Shown in pieces: positions 55,812-64,000 of a DNA stretch of 64,000 nt. This DNA is from Adiantum capillus-veneris (taxonomy: Eukaryota; Streptophyta; Polypodiopsida; Polypodiales; Pteridaceae), in assembly GCA_014529385.2 (NCBI GenBank), contig CM043945.1, forward strand, positions 150,110,241 through 150,174,240, read 5' to 3'. Position 1 is the stretch's first letter; each line of letters opens with the position of its first letter. Position numbers and translations under genes: made by a program. Under the pieces are notes generated by a model. It did no database searches and was not told where the DNA came from. It saw only the letters and a list, made by a program, of their open reading frames with translations.

Positions 55812-56864
55812 ATGTCTACACCCATCCAATGCATTCTTACCTTGGGAGAACTGTTAAAACTCAGACCATACTTATGGAATGATCTACCAAAAACCCTAGA
55901 AAAGGTGGAGATAACAGGGTTAATGTCGAGAAATTTGGGAAAATTGAAAAATGAAATGGACAACAAAGAGATTCGATCAGTTCCCATGAACAAAGTCGGA
56001 GAATATTATGAAGGGGAAGAAGGAAACACCACCCTCTCAGTGAGAGATAATAACATTGAAACCATGGCGATACTGGATAGTGGAGCTGGCATAGCCATAG
56101 CCACTAAAGTAGTATGGGAATCCTGGGGACAACCAACCATTAGACAAACTCAAATGAAATTGCAACTGGCTGACGGCGGACACATTGAGAGACCATTACG
56201 GCTGCTTGAAAAAGTGATAGTCAATTCCTATGGAATTGAATATCAACACACTTTTTCCATAGTAGACTTTGGGAAAAAACTCAACTATGAAATCATATTG
56301 GGAAGACCTTTCATGCGACAGGTGCATCTTATCCAAGATTGGGAAAGAAATTATTTGTACTTGAAGCAAGTGGGATCTATAACAAGAGTAAATCTAAACG
56401 ATCACACTTATAGACATGTTTTGAAAACACCCATCCAAGAGTTTGATTTAGTCACTTCGGCTGAAATTAAACTTCCATCCTGGTTAAACAAAGACACTCC
56501 TAATTGGATGTGTAGAGCTTCAAAAAATGGAAGCTTAAGACGAGAAGAATGTATCCTAGAAAGGGGCTGCACAGATGAAGCCTATGTACCTGAACCCTTT
56601 CCAGAGCATTTATTTGAGCCATTTGAATGGACTCAAATTTTAGCGACAATGGATGTATGTGTGAATATGTCTATGCCTACTCAATTTTGCAATGAGGATG
56701 GCTACGACATAATTCCCATCCAAATGATTTCAATCCTCAACATTGAAGACAAAGATGAGGAACCCAAGGACTTAATGAAAGTTCAACGATGTAATGAGCG
56801 TTCCATCCCATTACAAAAAGTATACTCTCCAAGATCGAAAAATCATAGTCGAACAACTTGTTAG
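55812..56864 (+). pseudogene. E11 protease frame
   Basis: A 350-residue uninterrupted stretch beginning MSTPIQCILTLGELLKLRPY, which continues the preceding Gag in a new frame. The retropepsin has METMAILDSGAGIAIAT-like sequence with catalytic DSGA (about 56067), QLADGGHIERPLRLLEKVIV and INYEIILGRPFM-type second half (KLNYEIILGRPFMRQ). The tail, with YVPEPFPEHLFEPFEWTQIL and an acidic end, leads to RT. This is the best preserved part of the element; the catalytic motif is intact. Confidence 0.85.
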
Positions 56865-56921
56865 GGAACTACGGAAACAGGGCAAGTCTTATGAAATGTT
56901 GAAAACGCTAAAAAGATAGAG

Positions 56922-57700
56922 TTGGCTGAACTAGGAGAAGAGCCTAGACTGACGTACATTGCGAATGAGCTAATAGAAAAAGAAGAAGAGCTCTTGCTGA
57001 GCTTGTTAAAGGAATATCGAGATATCTTCGCTTGGTCTTACAAGGATCTCAAGGGTGTTGATCCAAAAATCTGTCAACATACTATACCCATGAGAGATGA
57101 TGCAAACCAAGTAGACAGAGGCCATACACTTATAATGAAACATTTGCCAGGAAGATAAAAGAAGAGATTGAAAAACTAAAGGAAGACAAATTCATTTACA
57201 AAATTGAACACACAGATTGGGTGTCTCCGATTGTGGTAGTTCCCAAGAAGAATGGAAAATTACGAGTGTGTGTTAATCTCAAAAAGGTGAATGCAGCTAC
57301 TATTAGAGACAACTTTCCTCTTCCAATCACTGAGCATGTTTTAGAACGAGTTGCAGGAAAAGAAGCTAACAGCTTCTTAGACGGATTTTTGGGATACAAT
57401 CAACTTTTGGTTGACCCAAAAGATCAACATAAAACTGCTTTTGCAACAGAATGGGGTATATTTGCCTATCGAGTTATGCTGTTTGGGTTAACTAATGTTC
57501 CAGCCACATTTCAAAGATTGATGAGCCATGCTTTCAAAGAATATCTTAGGAAATTCTTAGAAGTATATATGGATGATCTGTGCGTACATTCATCAATCCG
57601 GGCTGATCATTTTGAACACCTCAAAAAGGTATTCGAAAAATGTAGACTTTATAGGATTTGCTTAAATCCTGAAAAGTGCACATTCATGGGTAGACAATGA
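56922..57700 (+). pseudogene. E11 reverse transcriptase
   Basis: 56922-57158 reads LLLSLLKEYRDIFAWSYKDL and KGVDPKICQHTIPM, the gypsy RT entry. After a frameshift at about 57115-57150, 57221-57700 gives VVVPKKNGKLRVCVNLKKVN, IRDNFPLPITEHVLERV, SFLDGFLGYNQLLVDPKDQH (catalytic Asp), FGLTNVPATFQRLMSHAF and YMDDLCVHS (YMDD box). It ends with CLNPEKCTFMGRQ and a TGA. Catalytic residues are intact. Confidence 0.88.
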
Positions 57701-58518
57701 GAAATTATTGGACATATAGTGTCTAAAAATGGCATAGCTACTGATATTGAGAAGATTCATGTCATTACTGATTTGCCTAGACCAACAATAGTCAAGGGAG
57801 TACAAGCCTTCATGGGGCATTGTGGATATTACTGACGCTTCATCTACATGTACGTTATAATTGCAAAACCCATGTATAGCTTGATTACACACTTTGAATG
57901 GACCGAGGCATGTGAATAATCCTTCATGAAGCTTAAGCAAGCTCTCACCTCAGTTCCAATATTGAAAGCACCAAATTGGAATAAGGTACTCCACATACAT
58001 GTAGATGCTTCCAATTTTGCTATCGATTGTATACTAGCTCAACTAGGAGACGAGAAAATTGACTTTTCTATTTCTTATGCTAGCCACAATTGAACATGGC
58101 GGAAAAGAATTACATCACCACTAACAGGGAAGGATTAGAAATGATCTATGCCGTTAAAAAGTATAGACATTACCTATTAGCCAACAAGTTTGTGTTCTTT
58201 GTGGACCACCAAGCTTTGTTGTATTTGTTCAACAAGCCATGCAACACAAGAAGAATAGTGAGATGGTTCATCATTCTTCTCGAATTTAATTTCACTGTGG
58301 TTGTAAAAAAGGACACAACACATCAACGAGCAGATCATTTGTCAAGGATTGTTTTAGGAGAATCACCTAAAGGGGTAGACAATGATCTACTAGATGCCTA
58401 TTTGTTCTCCGTGGAGATGATACCTAGATGTTCGGAAAACATCGTGTCATTGATGACAATAGCTCAAGTGGATTCACAAATACCACTTCCTATTACGATC
58501 AGATTAATTGAGCAATAG
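57701..58518 (+). pseudogene. E11 RT connection and RNase H
   Basis: IGHIVSKNGIATDIEKIHVI, GVQAFMGHCGYY, stop, FEWTEACE, stop, SFMKLKQALTSVPILKAPNW, HIHVDASNFAIDCILAQLGD (RNase H first Asp), then 58090-58518 AEKNYITTNREGLEMIYAVK, FFVDHQALLYLFNKP, RRIVRWFIILLEFNFTVVVK and HQRADHLSRIV. The pattern matches gypsy RNase H, including the final AD-LSR motif. Confidence 0.85.
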
Positions 58519-58852
58519 GATACGTATAAATTACTAGCTAGTAGGCTATACAAAAGAAATCGAGATGGGATATTGCTCTTATGTATTAATCTTGAAAAAA
58601 AAGAATAGTACCTAAGTCAAGCACATGTTACCATAGTAGAACTTCACTTTGCTGAGGACCAAACTATGCAACGAATCTTGAGACTTGGAGTATTTGGCCG
58701 GCTATAAGACGAGATGTTTGATCTTTTGTAAAAGATTGCTCTCAATGTCAAAAACAAACACCCATACCTCATGTAACATTGTTTCAAATGTCACTTGTTC
58801 CTAAGTGGAGTAACTATCTAGTTACTTATCAAGCTGAACATTTCCTGAGGAT

Positions 58853-59073
58853 ATGAGTAAACGCCGTCAAAGAGCAATTGAAACTGAAGCAAGAGACTAT
58901 TCTCTTATTGGGAACCAATTGTATTGGAGAGGTAAGGATCAACATTTGCATCTTTGTGCAAATAAAGACGAGCCTATTCCGATGATAGAACAAGCACATG
59001 CTGGATTAGCTGAAGGTCACTTTTCTAGTGAGACCACCGCAAGAGCAATCTTGATGGCAGGCATATGGTGGCC
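58853..59073 (+). pseudogene. E11 integrase zinc-finger region, truncated
   Basis: DYSLIGNQLYWRGKDQHLHL, EQAHAGLAEGHFSSETTARA and ILMAGIWWP form the H-H part of the integrase H-H-C-C finger and are cut at about 59073. A partly homologous, more damaged stretch lies just before (58540-58790: LLASRLYKRNRDGILL and HVTIVELHFAEDQ, then CSQCQKQTP), which looks like a second finger copy. Confidence 0.7.
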
Positions 59074-59573
59074 ATGTGAGGCCCCCAAACCCGTCGACAC
59101 CAAAGAGCGGGATGGGTTCCTTGACAGGTCTCTAGGCCTAATAAAATCCGAGTCCCTAAATAAGAAGAATGCAGGGAATTTAACCTTACCATTAATAATG
59201 GTTTAGGTTTATAGCCCTAGAAGGAGACCTAGTTCTGTCTCGCAGTGGAAACGGGACAACTTGTTGAATTAAAAAAAACTATTCCGGCCCTATAACTTCC
59301 ATCATTTGGATTAAGGTTTCCTTAGTCAACACTTTTTCCCCCCAACATATGTGAGGACACAGCCGCTGGTGGACTCCTCTTCCAAGCGGAGAAGTTTCTA
59401 GATGCTTTCAGTGCGCGGGAATGGATAGTTACCTGACTAGTCAGGTCCACCCGTCCATGATTGACAACCTTAGTCAATCTCTACTTACCACCCACACTCA
59501 CACATGTTGCTTTGTTATTTAATTACTACCACATTCTTGTCACAATTAAAATAATGATTTCTTTTAACTTTCT
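59074..59573 (+). mobile_element. E12: possible LTR fragment interrupted by CACTA
   Basis: Starts TGTGAGGCCCCCAAACCCGT exactly where E11 homology ends, has no coding capacity, and is in turn interrupted by the CACTA terminus. A TG start with a GC-rich first part fits an LTR, but no partner is visible in the window. Confidence 0.35.
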
Positions 59574-59735
59574 CACTACAACAAAAAACGGTGCCTTCGA
59601 CGCAATCCGTCGAAAAGTGCGTCGAAATACTCGTCCCTGTAAAACGTCGAAATACGCGTCAATATACGTGTCGAAAGGCATTGTTTTTGACGTGTATTCC
59701 AACGTCCCTATCGATGCGTATTTCGACGACTATAT
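59574..59735. repeat. CACTA terminal inverted repeat and subterminal repeats
   Basis: CACTACAACAAAAAACGG terminus, then about eight CGTCGAAA/TTTCGACG or GACG-type motifs in direct and inverted orientation within 150 bp. In En/Spm such motifs bind TNPA; that role is assumed here by analogy. Confidence 0.8.
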
Positions 59736-60005
59736 CATTTTTTTTTTCTTGGGCAGAGGACAGACAACCTTGCTTGTGCCCAGTGAAAAGATGGATACAA
59801 CCACAGCCAGACTGCTTGTCGTCTGCCCAAGAAAGCGAGCAGCACCAAAATCAACCGTGCTCCTTTAAAAATTTCGGCAGAGTTCCCTTCGTTTTAACAT
59901 AAACTTAAAAAAAAAACCATATGTATACGCCTCCTACATGATATCCATGTAGGATCTCACATGAGATTTAAGGCAAATGAAAGAAATGAAACGAACTTTG
60001 TGCAA

Positions 60006-60330
60006 AACCATAACCATAACGAACTTCATATATAACGAACTTTGTGCAAAACCATAACCAAATTGAAATTATAACCATAACCATATTGATCAAAACCATA
60101 ATGATAACCATAACCATAAACAAAACAATAACCATAACCATAACCATAAAGTTAAACATAACCATAAACAAAACAATAACCATAACCATGTCTATACAAG
60201 AACAATAATCATAACCATGTCTATATAAGAACAATAACCATAACCATAACCATAAAGAAAACAATAACCATAACCATGTCCAAATAATAACCATAACCAT
60301 GTCTGAACAATAACCATAACCATGTCTATA
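60006..60330. repeat. AACCAT hexamer tandem array with interspersed longer units
   Basis: ATAACCATAACCATAA runs alternate with AACAATA and CATGTCTATACAAGAACA spacers. Minus-strand Met-Val-rich frames are artefacts. This is not the plant telomere repeat (CCCTAAA). 60331-60780 shows no clear domain. Confidence 0.85.
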
Positions 60331-60787
60331 CAAAAAAGAGACACAGAAGCATGTCTGTGTCTCACAAAACATATATAGAAATCCACTGATGACTACGCGT
60401 CACAACCTGCACATAGGACAAGTCACAAAATTAGTATTGTTACTTCACATATACTTATTTAATTAAATCAACTCACACATATTAATGTCTCACCTCAATC
60501 AATCAGCGAGACTCTAAGGCTTACCAGTCTACAGGCTCTCCTGCGGCAAGAAGATCATTCAATACTTCATAAATGCCTCTCTAATATCCATCTGTCTCCT
60601 CCTAGCGTGTCGGGGCTCCATGCACTGCAAGATTCTGGGTTTATACAAAAACCAAAGTAATTAATAATACATGATTCATCGTGCTTTAAAAAAAACGCCA
60701 TAGCTAGGATTGGATTGGAAACTCACAAACTCATAGAGAAAGGTGTCGAAGCCTCCATTGCCAAGATGAGATGTGCCCCTGGTCATC

Positions 60788-61614
60788 TATCGTACCTCCT
60801 CGGCCTGACACTGCTGTCTGAACCGCGTGTATGCTGTCCGCTCATCCTCCCTGATCTGCTGCCACATCTCGTGTGAGATGCTCGAAGGCTTCGGCGAGCC
60901 GGTCTTGAAAGCCCGACAAGCTGCATCTTGACGATGTTTCACGATGTCCCGTGCAACATCCTTGATCTACCTCCTCGAAAGATCCTTTGAACCCGGAGCA
61001 GGCTGATACTCTCTCATGATGGTCTCCACTATATAATTGATTTTGTTGCGATCCTGCTCAGGCCAAGGTGTCAGAATGCTGGTCGGAAACTACAGCTCCG
61101 CGAGTTGGCAAACCCGCTGTCTCATCTCAGTCCCGACTCTATCCATGTCAACAGAACCATCTGTCTGTATAGTATAGAGCTTGGAGGCACTAAGATCGTG
61201 TGTCCCCCAAGGTGTCCGAGGTGTGCTAAGAGGTGTGTCGAGAGGTGTGCCTGGGTAGGACGGGGGTCGTTAGCGAGGAGGGGTCGAAGCATCTATGGAC
61301 CCTCCTACACAGCAACCACCACCTCCACCTGACGATCGCCGAGATCGGTGAGTGCGCCTGTGCTACGGAGATGAGGACGTACCCGCCTCTGCCATACCCC
61401 TAGGTGTCGAAGCGGCCGTGATGGGAGACCTCGCAAGCGTCGTACCCATAGGCGTCCCTCTCCCATAGGTGTCCCCCCCCATAGGCGTCGGACCCTCGGG
61501 TGTGAAGCTCGGAGGCGTGGTACTCGTGCCTCTGGCTACCCAGTACTGGGACGCATCTGCCATCTGATTGGGCGTCATCCGTGTGACGAAGCCCATAAAT
61601 GCATCTGCACTCAT
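60788..61614 (-). pseudogene. CACTA second ORF (TNPA-side), degenerate
   Basis: The 5' part at 61614-61363 reads MSADAFMGFVTRMTPNQMAD, ASQYWVARGTSTTPPSFTPE and Gly/Thr/Pro-rich sequence. The 3' part at 61110-60788 reads LTPWPEQDRNKINYIVETIM, REYQPAPGSKDLS, a stop, DVARDIVKHRQDAACRAFKT and SHEMWQQIREDERTAYTRFR. The last resembles the helical region of plant En/Spm second proteins (Transposase_24-like). Stops and a likely intron interrupt it. Assignment rests on position and general style. Confidence 0.5.
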
Positions 61615-61694
61615 AAAAGCGAGATCTGGATACTAGTTTGCCATACTAAAGTCCTGCACAAAGAAAGTAAAAGAAAGCGTCAGAACACCTTTGT

Positions 61695-62250
61695 TTAAAT
61701 TAACTTTAAGCTTAATTTTAAATCAACGTCTTCACACAAACACTTACAGGCCTCAACTAGTGAGGCATCATCGATAAGATCTTGCACCGTATCATCGTCT
61801 ATCTCTAATTTTAGACATAACTCTGCCCCAACTCGTTCTGGTAGATTGTCTTCATCCATTGCATCTTCATCTACAAGTGTCATATCTGCCTCGTCTGCAT
61901 CATCCCTCATATATTTGTCAGCTTCCTCTGCCATACCTTCGTCCATCTCATCTAATGTCACAGTAGTATCTGCGTCGTCTGGCCGACTTTCCTCCAGGAG
62001 CTCTTGCCCTTCAAATACTTGTTTATTTCTTGGAGCAACCTGAACCACAAACCACCATTGTCGCTCTCAAGGGTCCGGTACAAAGACCACTTGCTCGCAA
62101 TGTTCGGGGAGAGCAAACGTGTTGCTCGCATCTGTCCAAACCTTTGTAGAATCTATCTCCACAAGCTTGTTTCCATCTCTGCGTACCGTTGCATTGCGAC
62201 CAGAAGTAGTCACCTTGAACCACTTCACATCCAACAAAACATCTCAAACC
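61695..62250 (-). pseudogene. CACTA transposase C-terminal region (DUF4216 and acidic tail)
   Basis: From 62230 down: WFKVTTSGRNATVRRDGNKL, VEIDSTKVWTDASNTFALPE, CEQVVFVPDP, a TGA, then QWWFVVQVAPRNKQVFEG. This fits DUF4216, found at the end of CACTA TNP2 proteins. After it comes a strongly acidic tail (ESRPDDADTTVTLDEMDEG, DDADEADMTLVDEDAMDED) ending at 61695. Confidence 0.78.
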
Positions 62251-62759
62251 GCCTGAAGCTGACTTTCAAGATATCTGACACCAGACCACAGTAATCTAGG
62301 TTGCTAGTGCTCTCATTCATGTCTTTGACAATGGCCCTGCTCTTTTGCATGAAACTAATCATTACTCCACTGTCAAACGTGGTCTTCTGCTGTCAATTTG
62401 TTGTGTTCTGAAATGCTTTCCATGCGACCACAGTGCCATGTATGTATGATACCTCCAGTCACATCCAATAGCCAGCTCTTCCTCTCTAGAGATATGGGTT
62501 CTCCGATCTGTAGAGCTGCTCTCAATGTCTGGTCCAACCATGCCATTGTAGGGAATTAAGGAAGAGGAGCGAGATAGTCTGGCAAGGGTAAGCCTCTAGT
62601 CGTTCGGCTTCACCTGAAATCGTGCCGCTTCCTATTGCATATCTCTTTATCTACTTCGTACCTTTCAAGCTATTTTTGCATCGGCTCTGAATTTAGCATA
62701 CAGAACTTCATGATCTTTTCTCGCATGGCGTCGTTCAATTTCTTTGGCACCCCTTGCCC
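62251..62759 (-). pseudogene. CACTA transposase middle part with stops
   Basis: Between the two recognised regions the same strand reads GVPKKLNDAMREKIMKFCML, NSEPMQK, stop, LERYEVDKEIC, then REEELAIGCDWRYHTYMALW and SHGKHFRTQQ, typical of the segment between DUF4218 and DUF4216. Frames shift more than once. Confidence 0.6.
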
Positions 62760-63332
62760 CTATGGCTCCTCTCCCACCAATCTTGCATCCTCCTCATCGC
62801 TCCATAGTCGAGGCATTTTTGGGTCAGAAACGGATAGAAATTTGGTCGTCAAGACAAGAGACTCTTGCAGCAGCCATCCTTCTACCATGCTCCCCTCTGG
62901 ACTCGCTTTTTGGCGAACAAAACCCTTAAGTGTTTTCATGAACCGCTCTAGAAAGAACATCCAACGGCTGTGGACTGTACCTGCCGCTGCAACCTCATCT
63001 ACTACATGGACGAGCAAGTGCATTTGGATAGTTAGGCAGCTCGTGGGTAGATACTTCTCAATCATGCAAACTGCCTCAATGTAGTTAGCCCTTGCGACTG
63101 CAATGGATTCCTCTCGTATCTCCTTAGAAGAGATCCACCGCACTAGCTCTAAAATCTTGTATATGCAGGACCGCACTTCCTCCGTTAAACACCCCTTGAT
63201 CACAATTGGAAGAATAAATTGCAAGAACTTATTCCAGTCGTGCGATTTCTGTCCTGACAGTTGATCGGCATGGGTGAATGCTGTCTTGAGACATCGCATG
63301 TATCCTGTTGGCGTCCTGAACTCTGAAATCAC
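62760..63332 (-). pseudogene. CACTA transposase DUF4218 region
   Basis: A 190-residue open frame: GYMRCLKTAFTHADQLSGQK, SHDWNKFLQFILPIVIKGCL, AVARANYIEAVCMIEKYLPT, IQMHLLVHVVDEVAAAGTVH, SRWMFFLERFMKTLKGFVRQ and KASPEGSMVEGWLLQESLV. The KSHDWxxFxQxxLP, MHLLVHVVDE and RWMFFxERFMKxLKxxVR patterns are diagnostic of DUF4218 next to TNP2 transposase. It continues the upstream TNP2 part after a frameshift around 63335. Confidence 0.88.
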
Positions 63333-63344
63333 CCTTTTGACTTG

Positions 63345-64000
63345 TCATTCCTCGCTTTTTAGCAATACCCATGGCGCTCTTGGAAGCTTTGTTTGGCTAG
63401 CTGCATTGGTGAAAGGCCACAACTCTGGCATCTTTCCAACTGATTGCAAATCATCTTGTGAAGCTCGATTGTCTTTCATTCCCATGATTGTCTTCCAGAG
63501 GAGCTCTCCCACATTCTTGAATATATGCATTGGATCCAGCAAAGGGTTAATTAGTAGATCACCCCAGTACGGCAACATATGGAGAATGGACAAACGTTTC
63601 ATTCCTGGAACAGGTTGCCCCTCATGTTGCTCCCATCGATGACGCCACTCTTGTACATGCATAGGACGACATTTGACGCGACCAAGCTGACCTTCGCGCA
63701 AGTGATGGCCATCTGGAAGATAACGATGGTGGCCTTGATAAATTGTTTTCGAGGCGAGGCAGAATAGCACACATCCAAAGACGGCCCGCAAATTGGACAT
63801 GCATTGTATCCCGAAGTTGTAAGCCCTGCATATATTAAAACATGATTCAGGCCAAGGCAAAGTACTTGCGAATAGTGAGAATTTTGTAAATCAAGAACCA
63901 TTACCAGAAGCTTCACTGTATCCTGGCCAATCATGCATAGTCCACATAAGAAGTCCATGGATCCTTGCATGCTGTTGTCCTGCTGGTTCAACCGCATCTG
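63345..64000 (-). pseudogene. CACTA TNP2 transposase (Transposase_21), enters from the right edge
   Basis: Overlapping minus frames give FLCGLCMIGQDTVK and TTSGYNACPICGPSLDVCYS (CxxC), then YLPDGHHLRE, ILHMLPYWGDLLINPLLDPM and HIFKNVGELLWKTIMGMKDN. The LPxxHxxR, YWxxLxxxHxxDxMHIxKNVxExL style is that of plant TNP2. Two frames are needed, so it is mutated here. The N-terminal part lies outside the window. Confidence 0.82.

Larger units (their letters stand above)
49942..59073 (+). mobile_element. E11: Ty3/gypsy element, 5' LTR truncated and 3' end lost
   Basis: Related to E4 in LTR, leader, palindromes and gag, but it continues into protease, RT, RNase H and integrase finger. The LTR (49942-50621) lacks about its first 240 bp compared with 40914-41837. 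The integrase stops at 59073, where an unrelated TG-starting sequence begins. Gypsy domain order, PBS type and a long leader suggest the Athila/Tat side of plant gypsy elements; lineage is not certain. Numerous stops and frameshifts. Confidence 0.85.
59574..64000 (-). mobile_element. E13: CACTA (En/Spm) DNA transposon, continues past the window
   Basis: Begins CACTACAACAAAAAACGGTG, the CACTA-type terminal inverted repeat. Short CGTCGAAATACG-like subterminal repeats in both orientations follow (59590-59735). The expected 3-bp target copy would be TCT (59571-59573); the other end lies beyond 64000. On the minus strand are a second, TNPA-side ORF and TNP2-type transposase pieces with DUF4218 and DUF4216 regions, the usual CACTA order. 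Several stops; probably non-autonomous. Confidence 0.88.

Noticed and set aside
60006-60330. Interstitial telomere repeat
   Set aside because: The unit is AACCAT/ATGGTT, not the plant CCCTAAA/TTTAGGG or another known telomere unit.
59968-60372. Minus-strand Met-Val-rich frame resembling a membrane protein
   Set aside because: It is the translation of the AACCAT hexamer array; composition and periodicity follow the repeat.
62635-63084. 149-residue plus-strand frame in the CACTA element
   Set aside because: Opposite strand of the well-supported DUF4218 region; no recognisable features.

Overview
This window looks like nuclear DNA of a land plant with a large, transposon-filled genome. Almost everything recognisable is retrotransposon or DNA-transposon sequence at different stages of decay. 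It is separated by unusually long dinucleotide microsatellites: (AC)n, (CT)n/(GA)n, (GT)n, (TA)n and a run of 26 G. I found no intact cellular gene, no rRNA or tRNA gene and no prokaryotic feature. The only host-gene-like sequence is a broken pentatricopeptide-repeat (PPR) fragment at 23065-23668. Its wording (MQREGIFPNP, LKAC, GYVQQGQGQEAL) resembles the very large PPR families of ferns and other seedless plants. A fern-like plant is therefore my best guess, but it is only an inference.

Layout, left to right. 1-2370 is microsatellite-rich and holds a short Ty3/gypsy integrase fossil. An old minus-strand gypsy element (gag at 10100-8946, protease at 3328-2395) is split by E2, a nearly complete Tork/Tnt1-like Ty1/copia element (3334-8940) with two LTRs, a perfect 5-bp target duplication, PBS and PPT. 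Its gag-protease and integrase-RT-RNase H frames are long but separated by one nonsense and one frameshift mutation. E3 (10377-14286, minus) is a short-LTR copia element that has lost its reverse transcriptase. E4 (15055-35494, plus) is a large gypsy-like element with about 910-bp LTRs. Its interior is a mosaic: a palindrome-rich leader, a gag with two zinc knuckles, then an inserted block (21072-28127) made of a GC-rich inverted/direct-repeat unit, the PPR fragment and E6, a minus-strand copia relative of E3. After that block come an unrelated protease with Trp-rich repeats, a second palindrome-bearing spacer, and a long additional ORF with a coiled coil just before the polypurine tract and 3' LTR.

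The right half holds E7 (degenerate gypsy, 36344-40060); E8 (an older copy of the E2 family, 40070-45991), which contains a gypsy LTR plus PBS joined to a duplicated copia leader; E10 (minus-strand copia RT-RNase H fragment, 45992-47536); a repeat-rich gap; E11 (gypsy related to E4, 49942-59073, with a truncated 5' LTR but recognisable gag, protease, RT, RNase H and integrase zinc finger); a possible LTR fragment (59074-59573); and the end of a CACTA (En/Spm) transposon from 59574 past the window end, with TNP2-type transposase on the minus strand.

How the parts work together: the elements would each have used the usual copy-and-paste cycle (LTR promoter, tRNA-primed reverse transcription at the PBS, integrase insertion) or, for CACTA, cut-and-paste. 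In their present state none looks autonomous. The features most worth a second look are a periodic palindrome (core AATAATCGCGATTATT) repeated about every 285 bp in the leaders of E4 and E11, the unassigned additional ORF of E4, and the gypsy-LTR/copia-leader junction inside E8.
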